A DNA stretch of 64,000 nt, from assembly GCA_025055075.1 (NCBI GenBank), contig JANWYV010000039.1:1-64000 (forward strand), in the 5' to 3' direction. The DNA is from Blastocatellia bacterium (GTDB lineage Bacteria; Acidobacteriota; Blastocatellia; HR10). This document shows, piece after piece, positions 54,890 to 63,422 of the stretch (position 1 is the first letter of the stretch; each line of letters begins with the position of its first letter). A program made the position numbers and the translations under genes. The notes below the pieces were generated by a model. That model ran no database searches and was not told where the DNA came from. It saw only the letters and a program-made list of their open reading frames with translations.

Positions 54890-55309
54890 TCAGAACGTGA
54901 AGACCTTCTCCGCATCGCTCACTTCTTCCAGCAGGAAGTCCGTGAGCGTGCGCGCGCCGTCAATCTCCGGGATCAAATCTTCCTCCCGAACGCCATACAT
55001 GTACATCGAGGATGTGCAAGCGAATAGCCGCACGTCATCACCGTGCTCTTTGGAATCGCGCAAGAAGGCATGCAGGTCCACGAAGTCCGCTTCCCGAAGC
55101 CGCCGCATGATCTCCGACTCCATCGGGCGAACGAGGTCCGAGAAATTCAACTCGTTGATGCGCGCCCGAGTGACCTTCACGATGGCTTCGTCGCGAAAGA
55201 AGACGCGCACTGAGGTCTCCTGCGATGCCGTCAACGCGCGAATGAGCGTGCTCACTTGGAAGAGATTGTTGAAACTGCCGTTGGACACAATGATCGCGAC
55301 CTTCTTCAT
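54890..55309 (-). CDS. DsrE-family protein
   Basis: A 139-residue protein of the DsrE/DsrF-like fold: MKKVAIIVSNGSFNNLFQVSTLIRAL, then VRVFFRDEAIVKVTR and a late LFACTSSMYMYG with the family cysteine. DsrE proteins bind or transfer sulfur in persulfide chains. The start at 55309 follows GAGAAGGCGG; six extra codons lie upstream. It is the first gene of the KDO operon, which is an unusual partner. Confidence 0.8.
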   Translation of the reverse strand: MKKVAIIVSNGSFNNLFQVSTLIRALTASQETSVRVFFRDEAIVKVTRARINELNFSDLVRPMESEIMRRLREADFVDLHAFLRDSKEHGDDVRLFACTSSMYMYGVREEDLIPEIDGARTLTDFLLEEVSDAEKVFTF

Positions 55310-55354
55310 ATCCGCCTTCTCACGCACGATCCCCTATCGTCACTGAGAAGGCCA

Positions 55355-55383
55355 ATTTTAAACGAACCCCGTCACTCGAACAA
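55355..55383 (-). promoter_or_regulatory. Promoter for the DsrE-kdsA operon
   Basis: On the minus strand, TTGTTC (55383-55378), a 17-base spacer and TAAAAT (55360-55355), about 46 bases before the start at 55309. The -35 is weak. Confidence 0.4.
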
Positions 55384-55609
55384 CATCGCGCTCAATGTCT
55401 CCGATGGCGACCTCATCTCGATGGAAAGGCTTGCCATCAACTGCCGATCGCACATGCCGGATGACGGCCTCTCCACCTTGCGCTCCCGTTCGCGCCTCCG
55501 GGGAGCAACGGATCACTCCGCACTCCCATGGGAAACGCTCTCGCCGTTCGCCGCGGCTGCTGAGGCCGTTCATGCGCGCGGGTTCAGCGGCGGAGTCAAA
55601 GATGCCCAT
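55358..55609 (-). CDS. Hypothetical small protein, weakly supported
   Basis: An 83-residue frame in the 430-base gap between the DsrE-like and DUF3352 genes. The C-terminal half (AVIRHVRSAVDGKPFHRDEV, then AIGDIERDVVRVTGFV) reads like a folded protein and uses codons like those of the neighbours, but I recognise no family and see no ribosome site. The stop overlaps the predicted operon promoter. It could be a shadow. Confidence 0.25.
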   Translation of the reverse strand: MGIFDSAAEPARMNGLSSRGERRERFPWECGVIRCSPEARTGAQGGEAVIRHVRSAVDGKPFHRDEVAIGDIERDVVRVTGFV

Positions 55610-55686
55610 CAATCGAGGCCTGCTCGCGCCCATCTTCGTCCGGCTGACATCCTGACGGCTTTCTCCCAACGCGGACGCACAGCAAA

Positions 55687-55715
55687 TGGGCATCCAATCG
55701 GTGGCGTGATATAAT
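55687..55715 (+). promoter_or_regulatory. Promoter for the DUF3352 gene
   Basis: TGGGCA at 55687-55692, a 17-base spacer and a perfect TATAAT at 55710-55715, about 32 bases before the start at 55747. Confidence 0.6.
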
Positions 55716-55746
55716 GTTGGCAAGCGCATCAAGGGGGGATCAGATC

Positions 55747-57459
55747 ATGAAGGCACGAGTCTTTTGGAGCGGATTTTTGATGGGACTCTTCGCGCTTGGG
55801 CCGACGACGGGTCTTGTGCGCGAAGGGTCAGCGAGTGTCCCACAACGCCGTCAGGGCACGCGGCCCGTGAAGCCGCAAGAAACGGGGCTTGAATCGCACA
55901 TCCCTCATGATGTGGCGGCTGTCGTTTTCATCCGCGATCTCTCGGCATTTCGAGAAGGCGTGCGGCAGAGCGCACTGGCGCGCGCTGTCGCTGGGGTCTC
56001 GCTCCCTTTGACTCATTATCTCCGCGAGATCGCGAATCACCACGATCTTTCCGATGCTGCGAGCCTCGGTCCGGAAGCTCGATACGCGCTCGTCGTCCCA
56101 GAGGCCGCGGATTCCTTCCGCGTCATCGTACTCGCGGAAGCCACTTCGAGCGAGAGCGCGGCACGCGCGGTCGAACACTTGCGCGTGGCTTTTGAACGTC
56201 TCGGCCCCGTGCGTTCGCACCAGGGACGATCCGTTTCGATCCTTCAAACGAGCCAATCCCTTCAGGGTGAGCCCCTCGGTTTCGCCCGGATGGGACGCGT
56301 GCTTCTTTTCGGGCCGACGACGACCATCGAGCGCCTGGTGGAGGATCCGGCGAAGAAGCCCACGCTTGCGGAATCCTCTGGCTTTCGCCTCCTCCGCGAG
56401 CGATGCGCTGGAGGAACGGCTTTCGCCTTCCTGAATCTCGAACGGATCATGCCATATTTGATCGGCCAACTGACGGCGCGCACCTCGAGTGGTTCGATCT
56501 CGCTCTTGGTCCCGATCCTTCAATTCATCGGTCTCTCGGCCTTCAAGGCCGTCGGCTCCTCGCTCGCGCTCGAGGGGAGCACGGTTCGTGAAGAGTATTG
56601 CGTCCTCATTGAGCGGGGACACAGTGCGATGATCGCGGCATTGACGGAGTTGCCGCCCATCGAATTCGCCACAGCGCACGCGATCCCCGAAGACGCTGCG
56701 CTCGCGATCTTCGCCGGAGTGGATCTCATGCGCCTCTATGAGGCCACTTTGGCGACGCTCGGACCGCTCCTCACGGCCCAACTCGGAGGGCAATCGCCGG
56801 AAGCCGCCGTTGCGTTGCTGGAGACGCAGCTTGGGTTCCGCATCAAGGAGGACTTATTGGCTGCCCTCGGATCCGAGCTGGCCATCGCGTGGTCGTCATC
56901 GGCCGGTCTCATCGAGCGCGATTTCATCCTCTCCGTGCGGAATTCCGATCGCTTGCGCGCCATCTTGGAGAAAGTCGTCGCACGACAGGGGCTACGCCCC
57001 ATCGCCCATGGTGCGCATACGATCTATCCCCTCGCGGATGATACCGCGGTCGCAGTCACCGCTGCGGAGGCCATCATCGCTCGTCCCGAACGCGCGAAGC
57101 GACTTCTGGATGAACGCGATCGCGGCCGAGTCCTCGGACGCACGCCGGAATTCGCGCAGTGGATGCGCGAGCGACCGCCTCAAGCGGCGCTCGGCGTCTA
57201 CGCGACGCGCGCGGCCTTTCGCCTCCCATGGTTACAGCCACTGGTCGCCGACGCGCGCTCGGTCGAATCCCTTCCCCTGCAATTGTTGACCGGATTCGGC
57301 GTCCGCGATCCTCTGGGCCTGAGGGGAACGTTCACTTCAGCCCTTGGCTCCCTCATCCTTCTGGATGCCCTCCCGACAATCCGAGCGGGGACTCCGGCAT
57401 CCTCCCTGTTCAGCGCGCTTGCGCGATTCACGCGCATGTTGGCGGAAGGCTCGCGATGA
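55747..57459 (+). CDS. Exported DUF3352 protein
   Basis: A 570-residue exported protein of the DUF3352 family. An N-terminal signal segment (VFWSGFLMGLFALGPTTGLV) is followed by the family pattern IPHDVAAVVFIRDLSAFREG, DGSxLGP-type RYALVVPE, and a second half with AIPEDAALAIFAGVDLMRLYE and EDLLAALGSELAIAW. Family function is unknown; members are large periplasmic or lipoproteins. Starts at 55747 after AGGGGGGATC. Its stop overlaps the next start (ATGA). Confidence 0.8.
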   Translation: MKARVFWSGFLMGLFALGPTTGLVREGSASVPQRRQGTRPVKPQETGLESHIPHDVAAVVFIRDLSAFREGVRQSALARAVAGVSLPLTHYLREIANHHDLSDAASLGPEARYALVVPEAADSFRVIVLAEATSSESAARAVEHLRVAFERLGPVRSHQGRSVSILQTSQSLQGEPLGFARMGRVLLFGPTTTIERLVEDPAKKPTLAESSGFRLLRERCAGGTAFAFLNLERIMPYLIGQLTARTSSGSISLLVPILQFIGLSAFKAVGSSLALEGSTVREEYCVLIERGHSAMIAALTELPPIEFATAHAIPEDAALAIFAGVDLMRLYEATLATLGPLLTAQLGGQSPEAAVALLETQLGFRIKEDLLAALGSELAIAWSSSAGLIERDFILSVRNSDRLRAILEKVVARQGLRPIAHGAHTIYPLADDTAVAVTAAEAIIARPERAKRLLDERDRGRVLGRTPEFAQWMRERPPQAALGVYATRAAFRLPWLQPLVADARSVESLPLQLLTGFGVRDPLGLRGTFTSALGSLILLDALPTIRAGTPASSLFSALARFTRMLAEGSR

Positions 57460-59057
57460 CAGCCGAACGCAGGGCGAGGATCGGCGCGCGACGCAGATGG
57501 CAATGGGGAATGAGCATGGTGCTCATTCTCCTCGGATTCCTCCCCCCGCTCGGATGCCATCGCCCGCAACAGACGCATACCCTCGTCATCGCCATTGAGG
57601 CACCGCCGCTGACCTTCGATCCGCGCGGCCCCACAAACGCCGTGACCGCGCGCTTGCAGCAGCTCCTCTTCAACACGCTCACGCAGAAGGACGAACGCTT
57701 TGAGATCATCCCGGAGCTGGCCGAGTCCTGGGAGATCTCCGACGATTTCACCGTCTATACGTTCCGCCTCCGCCGCGGCGTGCGATTCCACGATGGCCGA
57801 GAACTGACGGCGCGGGACGTCGCCTATACGTTCAACACGCTGATCGCTCCGACGTTCGACTCCCCTAAGCGAGCGGCCTTAAGCAAGCTCGAACGCGTCG
57901 AACCCGTGGACTCTCACACCGTCGTCTTTCGCTGTCGCGAGCCCTATCGGGGATTGCTCGTGGATCTGATCGCCATCGGCATCATCCCGGAGCATTCGGG
58001 CGAAACGATCGCGCGACAACCGATCGGCACTGGCCCCTTCCGATTCGTGCGTTACGTGGAGAACCAAGAGGTAGAACTGCTTGCCTTCCCGGAGCATTTT
58101 CAGGGCGCACCGCGCGTCCGCCAACTTCGGGTGAAGATCGTGCGCGATCCGACGACGCTCGCTCTGGAGCTGCTCGGGGGGACCGTTCACTTCGCCTTGA
58201 ACGCACAACTTTCGCCCGACTTCGTGGCCGAGCAGCAAGCGAGCCAACAGCTCCAGGTCGCGATCTCTGACGGCGCTGCGCTCGAATACCTCGGACTCAA
58301 CACGACCGATCCCATTCTCCGAGATCGCCGCGTGCGACAAGCGATCGCCTACGGGATCAATCGCCAGGCCATCATCGTGAACCTGCTGCGCGGACAAGCC
58401 CGACCGGCCAAGAGCGTCCTCCCGCCGACGCATTGGGCCTATCACGAAACCGTGAAGACCTACGAATACGATCCGGCGCGTGCCCGCCAACTGCTGGATG
58501 AGGCCGGGTATCGCGATCCCGACGGCGAGGGTCCGCAGCCGCGCTTTCGTCTCACGCTCAAGACTTCCTCGGCCGAACATCCACGAAAGATCGCCACGGC
58601 CCTTCAAGAGCAACTGCGCGCCATCGGCATCGAGTTGCAGATTCAGTCCTTCGAATTCCAGACGTTTTTGAACGACATCAACACGGGGAATTTCCAGCTC
58701 TTCTTCCTCCGGCAGATCGGCGCGAACCAATTCCCGGACATCTTCAAAGCGGCCTTCGGCTCCCGCTCGATTCCGAACGATCCGACGATCCGGGAGTCGG
58801 AACGAACGGGTTTCCTCAACCGCGCCCGCTATCGAAATCCGCAACTGGACGTTCTGATCGCGCGCGCTGAGGCGGCCAACGATCGCGCTGAACAGCGCGC
58901 CCTTTATGCGCGAATTCAGGAGATCCTGGCCGAGGATGTGCCGTGGATCTACCTCTGGTATCCGGCTAACATCGCCTTGGCGAATCCCCGCGTGCGCATT
59001 CCGACCATCCCCACCTCCGGCGATTTCCAATTCCTGAAAGATGTCGAGGTGCCGTAA
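57456..59057 (+). CDS. ABC transporter solute-binding lipoprotein (family 5)
   Basis: A 533-residue lipoprotein with the lipobox PPLGC after a hydrophobic signal, then a family-5 (dipeptide/nickel/oligopeptide) binding domain: ELAESWEISDDFTVYTFRLRRGVRFHDGRELTARDVAYTFN, GTGPFRFVRY, GLNTTDPILRDRRVRQAIAYGINRQAII, and DVPWIYLWYPANIA. The start codon overlaps the DUF3352 stop. No permease or ATPase genes are adjacent, so the transporter partners lie elsewhere. Ligand unknown. Confidence 0.92.
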   Translation: MTAERRARIGARRRWQWGMSMVLILLGFLPPLGCHRPQQTHTLVIAIEAPPLTFDPRGPTNAVTARLQQLLFNTLTQKDERFEIIPELAESWEISDDFTVYTFRLRRGVRFHDGRELTARDVAYTFNTLIAPTFDSPKRAALSKLERVEPVDSHTVVFRCREPYRGLLVDLIAIGIIPEHSGETIARQPIGTGPFRFVRYVENQEVELLAFPEHFQGAPRVRQLRVKIVRDPTTLALELLGGTVHFALNAQLSPDFVAEQQASQQLQVAISDGAALEYLGLNTTDPILRDRRVRQAIAYGINRQAIIVNLLRGQARPAKSVLPPTHWAYHETVKTYEYDPARARQLLDEAGYRDPDGEGPQPRFRLTLKTSSAEHPRKIATALQEQLRAIGIELQIQSFEFQTFLNDINTGNFQLFFLRQIGANQFPDIFKAAFGSRSIPNDPTIRESERTGFLNRARYRNPQLDVLIARAEAANDRAEQRALYARIQEILAEDVPWIYLWYPANIALANPRVRIPTIPTSGDFQFLKDVEVP

Positions 59058-59099
59058 AATTGATCGGGACTTCGGAGAAGCGAGAGGAGGAAAGGGGTA

Positions 59100-60710
59100 A
59101 TGGAACCGACGGGAACAAAGAGCGCGGAGCGAAAAGCGCGGTTTGAAACCTCATCTCACATTGAACTGAAGGCCGTCTATCGGGCGAGCGACCTCGCCGG
59201 GTTCGATCCCGAGCGCGACTTAGGCGAGCCGGGAGCCTACCCCTTCACCCGCGGCGTCTATCCGACGATGTACCGCGGGCGGTTGTGGACGATGCGCCAA
59301 TACGCTGGATACGCGACGGCCCGCGAGTCCAACCGCCGCTATCGATATCTTCTGGAACAAGGGCAGACGGGGCTCAGCGTGGCGTTCGATCTGCCCACGC
59401 AGATGGGCTACGATTCGGATCACCCGCTCGCACAAGGTGAAGTTGGGAAAGTCGGTGTGGCCATTGACACGCTCGCCGATATGGAGACGCTCTTTGAGGG
59501 CATCCCGCTGGATCGCGTTTCGACCTCCATGACGATCAACGCGACAGCGCCGATTCTGCTGGCCATGTATTTGGTCGTCGCGCGCAAGCAAGGCGTCGCC
59601 TGGGATCGCGTGAGTGGCACCGTTCAAAACGACATCCTGAAGGAATACATCGCGCGCGGGACGTACATTTATCCTCCCGGGCCGAGCCTGCGCTTGTGCA
59701 CGGACATCTTCGAGTTCTGCACGCGCCATGTTCCGAAGTGGAACATGATCTCCATCTCCGGCTACCATATCCGCGAGGCCGGGGCGACGGCTGTACAAGA
59801 ATTGGCGTTCACCTTCGGCGACGCCATCACCTATGTGCAAGCGGCCGTGGACCGCGGATTGATCGTTGATGAGTTCGCTCCGCGCCTCAGTTTCTTCTTC
59901 AACGTGCACAACCACTTTCTCGAAGAGGTGGCGAAGTTCCGCGCCGCCCGACGCATTTGGGCGCGATTGATGCGAGAGCGCTTCGGAGCGCGCGATCCGC
60001 GTTCGATGATGTTACGATTCCATGCGCAGACGGCCGGTTCGACGCTCACGGCCCAGCAGCCCGAGGTCAACGTGATCCGCGTCACGTTACAAGCTCTGGC
60101 GGCCGTGCTCGGCGGCGCGCAATCGCTCCATTGCAATGCGCGAGATGAAGCTTTGGGCTTGCCCACAGAGGAGTCGGCTCTTTTGGCGCTCCGAACGCAA
60201 CAGGTCATCGCTTATGAATCGGGCGTCGCCGACACGGTGGATCCCCTCGGCGGCTCGTATGCCATTGAGAGCCTTACGAACGAGATCGAGCGGCGCGTCT
60301 TCGAGTATCTCGAACGCATCGAGGCGCTGGGCGGGATGCTGCGCGCCATTGAGCTTGGATGGGTGCAAAGAGAGATTCACGAATCTGCTTACGAATATCA
60401 ACGCGCCGTCGAGTCGGGCGAACAGATCGTCGTCGGTGTGAACCGCTTCGTCCTTCCCGAAGAGCGTCCGATTCCTGTCCTCCGCATTGATCCGGAGATC
60501 GAGCGCGCGCAAATCGAGACCTTGCGTCGCATCAAGGCCGAGCGCGATCACGCGGCCGTGCGCACGGCGCTTGCCGAGCTGGAGGAAGCCGCTCGTTCGA
60601 CCGAAAATCTCATGCCCTTCATCATCCGTGCTGTCGAAGTCTACGCGACGCTCGGCGAGATCAGCGACTGCCTCCGTCGCGTCTTCGGCGAACATCGCGA
60701 ATCCTTGTGA
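59100..60710 (+). CDS. Methylmalonyl-CoA mutase large (catalytic) subunit
   Basis: A 536-residue mutase catalytic domain: [136 protein letters not shown]. It is only the TIM-barrel catalytic part; the B12-binding domain (DxHxxG) is absent and must be a separate small subunit elsewhere. It interconverts succinyl-CoA and methylmalonyl-CoA with adenosylcobalamin. With the carboxylase genes at 47 kb it suggests a propionate route. Confidence 0.95.
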   Translation: MEPTGTKSAERKARFETSSHIELKAVYRASDLAGFDPERDLGEPGAYPFTRGVYPTMYRGRLWTMRQYAGYATARESNRRYRYLLEQGQTGLSVAFDLPTQMGYDSDHPLAQGEVGKVGVAIDTLADMETLFEGIPLDRVSTSMTINATAPILLAMYLVVARKQGVAWDRVSGTVQNDILKEYIARGTYIYPPGPSLRLCTDIFEFCTRHVPKWNMISISGYHIREAGATAVQELAFTFGDAITYVQAAVDRGLIVDEFAPRLSFFFNVHNHFLEEVAKFRAARRIWARLMRERFGARDPRSMMLRFHAQTAGSTLTAQQPEVNVIRVTLQALAAVLGGAQSLHCNARDEALGLPTEESALLALRTQQVIAYESGVADTVDPLGGSYAIESLTNEIERRVFEYLERIEALGGMLRAIELGWVQREIHESAYEYQRAVESGEQIVVGVNRFVLPEERPIPVLRIDPEIERAQIETLRRIKAERDHAAVRTALAELEEAARSTENLMPFIIRAVEVYATLGEISDCLRRVFGEHRESL

Positions 60711-60771
60711 GGCTGATCCCGCGCCCTCGCTTCAGGCGTGAGAACGCGTTCGGAGGATGAGCGACATCTCT

Positions 60772-60825
60772 GAGAGAACACCAAGGCCCGTTCTCTTCCC
60801 CCGCAGAGTGCTCTCTCTGGTGTTC
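60772..60825 (+). other. Mutually exclusive inverted repeats upstream of tRNA-Leu
   Basis: GAGAGAAC (60772-60779) can pair with GTTCTCTT (60790-60797), or GAACACCA (60776-60783) can pair with TGGTGTTC (60818-60825). The two pairings share bases 60776-60779, so only one can form. The region follows the mutase stop and precedes the tRNA promoter; it may be a transcript end structure of the mutase gene. Confidence 0.35.
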
Positions 60826-60864
60826 GGCGTCCCTTCTTGCGAAGGGATGACGAGCCCCCTCAGC

Positions 60865-60894
60865 TTGACGCAGCGCGCATCCCCTCGCTAGAAT
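60865..60894 (+). promoter_or_regulatory. Promoter for tRNA-Leu
   Basis: TTGACG at 60865-60870, an 18-base spacer and TAGAAT at 60889-60894, with the mature tRNA starting at 60920. Confidence 0.6.
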
Positions 60895-60919
60895 GGCTGC
60901 GGCGCGAGAACAGAGGTGG

Positions 60920-61011
60920 GCCGGAGTGGCGGAATTGGCAGACGCGCCAGACTCAAAATCTGGTGGCCGCTTGAGACGGCCGTGTCGGTTCGACTCCGAC
61001 CTCCGGCACCA
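60920..61011 (+). tRNA. tRNA-Leu (anticodon CAA)
   Basis: A class II tRNA with a long variable arm. Acceptor GCCGGAG pairs with CTCCGGC, and CCA is encoded (61009-61011). The anticodon stem CCAGA/TCTGG (60947-60951 and 60959-60963) encloses the loop CTCAAAA with anticodon CAA at 60954-60956, reading UUG. The T-arm GGTTCGACTCC is present. Confidence 0.95.
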
Positions 61012-61032
61012 CATCCCCTCTTGAATGTTCGA

Positions 61033-61166
61033 CTGAGGCGACTGAGCTCAACCTCTTTTGAGGGGATGGCGAAGCTTGAGCGTCGTCACCCGCGTGAAGT
61101 TCCGCATATGCCCGAACTTCCTTTGAGGAAATGGCGAAGCCCACTCCCTATTGAGGCGATTCGGCG
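61033..61166 (+). repeat. Cluster of imperfect TTTGAGG-centred palindromic repeats between two tRNA genes
   Basis: Two near-identical 20-base units (TTTTGAGGGGATGGCGAAGC at 61056-61075, CTTTGAGGAAATGGCGAAGC at 61121-61140) share an AAC-CTC/TTC-TTTGAGG palindromic core; TGAGGCGA-type variants occur at 61034 and 61152, and a third AACCTCCTTTGAGG core lies at 61508-61521. Distances between cores are 25, 65 and 28 bases. A perfect inverted repeat GAAGTTC/GAACTTC (61096-61102, 61114-61120) lies between. No regular spacing and no cas gene are seen. The rest of 61012-61327 shows nothing coding. Confidence 0.45.
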
Positions 61167-61327
61167 TTTCAAAACCACCTCCGCGAGTTGGAACAACCCC
61201 TATTTCTGTTGATCCCGGAGCCAACATCAATGGGCGACCACCCTCAGGTGGCAGAGGACGTCCTGGTCCTGTGCGAGGCCAATGGCGAAATCCTTCGAGC
61301 GCACTGGCATTCCTCGCAAAAAAATAA

Positions 61328-61402
61328 TGGAGCGGGCGACGGGATTCGAACCCGCAACACTCAGCTTGGGAAGCTGATGCGCTACCGTTGCGCCACGCCC
61401 GC
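61328..61402 (-). tRNA. tRNA-Gly (anticodon CCC)
   Basis: A class I tRNA on the minus strand. Acceptor GCGGGCG pairs with CGCCCGC, and CCA is encoded (61330-61328). Anticodon stem TCAGC/GCTGA encloses the loop TTCCCAA with anticodon CCC at 61370-61368. The GGTTCGAATCC T-arm is present. A run of seven T follows within a few bases of the CCA, probably the terminator. Confidence 0.95.
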
Positions 61403-61472
61403 TCCCGCGATCCCCATTGTCAAAGAAGCCCTCGAAGGAAGGTGTAGAATTTAGCCAAAGGTCCTTGAAAAG

Positions 61473-62138
61473 TCAATGCCGGAGACGCGCCGAGCATGGA
61501 TCCCCCAAACCTCCTTTGAGGCCCCCCACGACATCCCATCGGTTGGCTCGAATCAGCGCCACTCCGTCTCCTCCACTGTCGGGAAGATCAAATTCCGTCA
61601 ACGGAAGTCGAGGTGTTCGCTCGTCAGTCGTCACGCCAACGTCTGGATGAGATAATCAACCGCATGAATTCCGCCATCGGCGGGAGGAATGGATCGGGCC
61701 ACGAGCGCGCGAACCGGTAACTGGTTCAGTGCTTGCCGATAAGCGTCGTTTCCACTCCCGAACCACGAGATGATCAAATCGAAGGAAGTCAGGCGCTCCC
61801 GAAGGTCCTCTGGCATCTCTCCGTTGAAGAGGTGATAAAGTGGCAGCGAATCCAAAGCATGAGCGCGATCAACCAGCCCTCGCCCTTCCAACAACGGAGG
61901 CAAGGCCGGATGTCCGAAATAACTCAATCGTAGCTTGGGGAGCGCTTCGTCGGACCGCGGCGATGGCCGGCAACGCCAGCAGGAGATCGCCGATCGCTCC
62001 TTCGTGAACGATCAGGATTCGTTGCCCAGGACTCTCGCCCACACGCGACTCCCTTGCCTTGGGTTCTTCCTCAGATGCGCTCCTCGAACGAGGCGCAGGG
62101 ACATGCGTCAATCTACCGACCCGATGACCTGGAGTCAA
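61473..62138 (-). pseudogene. Frameshifted and truncated heptosyltransferase-like (GT9) gene
   Basis: Three consecutive reading frames together spell the N-terminal half of a family 9 glycosyltransferase. Frame 1 gives RILIVHEGAIGDLLLALPAI (the family opening) up to about 61930. Frame 2 continues GHPALPPLLEGRGLVDRAHA down to IHAVDYLIQTL, stopping at 61631. Frame 3 continues GVTTDERTPRLPLTEFDLP and ends at 61473. The first junction fits one extra base and the second one lost G in a G-run. The C-terminal half with the nucleotide-sugar site is missing (about 190 of 340 residues remain). Sequencing error cannot explain the truncation. Confidence 0.72.
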
Positions 62139-62275
62139 CCCAAAGCGTGATCCCTGACAGCAAAATCAACCTCGGCACAATGGGTGACGACCTAGGAGCT
62201 GAATTAGGTAATTTCGGAACCTGGGGCCTTCGCCACGATTCCGTGTGGACCTACCGATTTTTTGGTGAGGCGTTT

Positions 62276-63400
62276 CTAGAGTGCGAGCCGCACCCACTGG
62301 ATGCCCATCGCCGTCTCATCACCAGCGTAGAAAGCCACGAACACCGTGCCATCAGGCAGCAGCAGGGGAGTTGGATGACCGAAAGTCCAGCGGCCCATAT
62401 CCACCCAATACTCATCAAAAGCGCGCTTGCCCCCCATACCTGATTCCCGACCGCCGTGCTTTTTCTCGTAGAAGACGATCTCCTCTTCCGTCCTCCACGT
62501 CCTGCCGAAATCGTCGCTCAGGATGGCCCTCAGGCTGGGCGGATCATGACGATGCACATAGGCGGCGAAGACACGACCGTCTCCCAACGCTAGGGGCGCA
62601 CAAATCTGTCCGGCAATGCCAATGGAGACAGGCTGACTCCATTGTCGGGCATCTGGCGAGCCCCAAGCGATATGGATATCCCGGTCCTGTTGCGCCTGGC
62701 GATCGTATGTCCAAAACATGGCGATCAACTCCCCCGTTTCTGGATCCATGGTGAGACGCTGATCCCAATAGAGCACTTGCCCAGACGGATCGTGGGCGAC
62801 AATCGCCATCTCGTCCCACGTCATACCGCCGTCGGCAGAGATGCGCAAGGCAGCGTGGTGATGCCCCGGACGAGGATCATCGTACTCCTTCCAGGCTTCG
62901 TAGGGTAATGCCAGCCGACCATCCTTCAGAAGCAACAGGGAGCCGGTCGTCGCGTTGCCTTTGTGAGGCGCCAAAGGGACTTCATGGGGCGTCACCCATG
63001 AACGCCCATCATCTTCGGACCAGGTGAAAAACACTTTGGTGGGCAGAAGCCCCTGAGTCTGAGGATTCGCTAGGGGCCGCGTCGGATCCGAGCGATCTAC
63101 CCAAGCCAGTGAGGCGATAAGCCTGGTGCCAAGAGCAGTGAGCGCAATGCAGCGGATGCGGCCACCACTGCCTGGTGGGAATTCTCCGAATCCGTCCAAC
63201 ACCATCTGCCACGTATAGCCTCCATCATCGCTGGCCATGATACGGACATCCTCGTCGGCCGAATCTTTGGAGCTGCCGGAGCGAAAGCCGACTATGAGTC
63301 TTCCACTCTCCAGCCGCGCCAGCGACGGGAAAGTGCAGAAGCGCGCCTCCAACGGAGCGGAAGTCGCATCGAAGATAACGCCCCGATCAATAATCCGCAC
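62276..63400 (-). CDS. Sialidase-like (BNR/Asp-box) six-bladed propeller protein
   Basis: A 374-residue exo-sialidase-fold protein with four Asp-box motifs (SDDGGYTW, SEDDGRSW, SADGGMTW, SDDFGRTW), an FPSLARLESGRLIV RIP-like region and a C-terminal GHPTPLLLPDGTVFVAFY. I see no signal peptide, so it may be cytoplasmic. The start is a GTG at 63400 with AGGAGG 7 bases upstream (63413-63408); the frame upstream overlaps the next gene. It lies 22 bases after the fumarylacetoacetase-family gene, so they form an operon, perhaps for degradation of an acidic sugar. Substrate unknown. Confidence 0.78.
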   Translation of the reverse strand: MRIIDRGVIFDATSAPLEARFCTFPSLARLESGRLIVGFRSGSSKDSADEDVRIMASDDGGYTWQMVLDGFGEFPPGSGGRIRCIALTALGTRLIASLAWVDRSDPTRPLANPQTQGLLPTKVFFTWSEDDGRSWVTPHEVPLAPHKGNATTGSLLLLKDGRLALPYEAWKEYDDPRPGHHHAALRISADGGMTWDEMAIVAHDPSGQVLYWDQRLTMDPETGELIAMFWTYDRQAQQDRDIHIAWGSPDARQWSQPVSIGIAGQICAPLALGDGRVFAAYVHRHDPPSLRAILSDDFGRTWRTEEEIVFYEKKHGGRESGMGGKRAFDEYWVDMGRWTFGHPTPLLLPDGTVFVAFYAGDETAMGIQWVRLAL

Positions 63401-63422
63401 GCTGATTCCTCCTAGTAAAGGC

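Noticed and set aside
61033-61166. CRISPR array
   Set aside because: Only two good copies, irregular spacing (25, 65, 28 bases between cores), no cas gene in the window.
61188-61454. 88-residue plus-strand frame after tRNA-Leu
   Set aside because: It runs through the tRNA-Gly gene and across the repeat patch; no family pattern.
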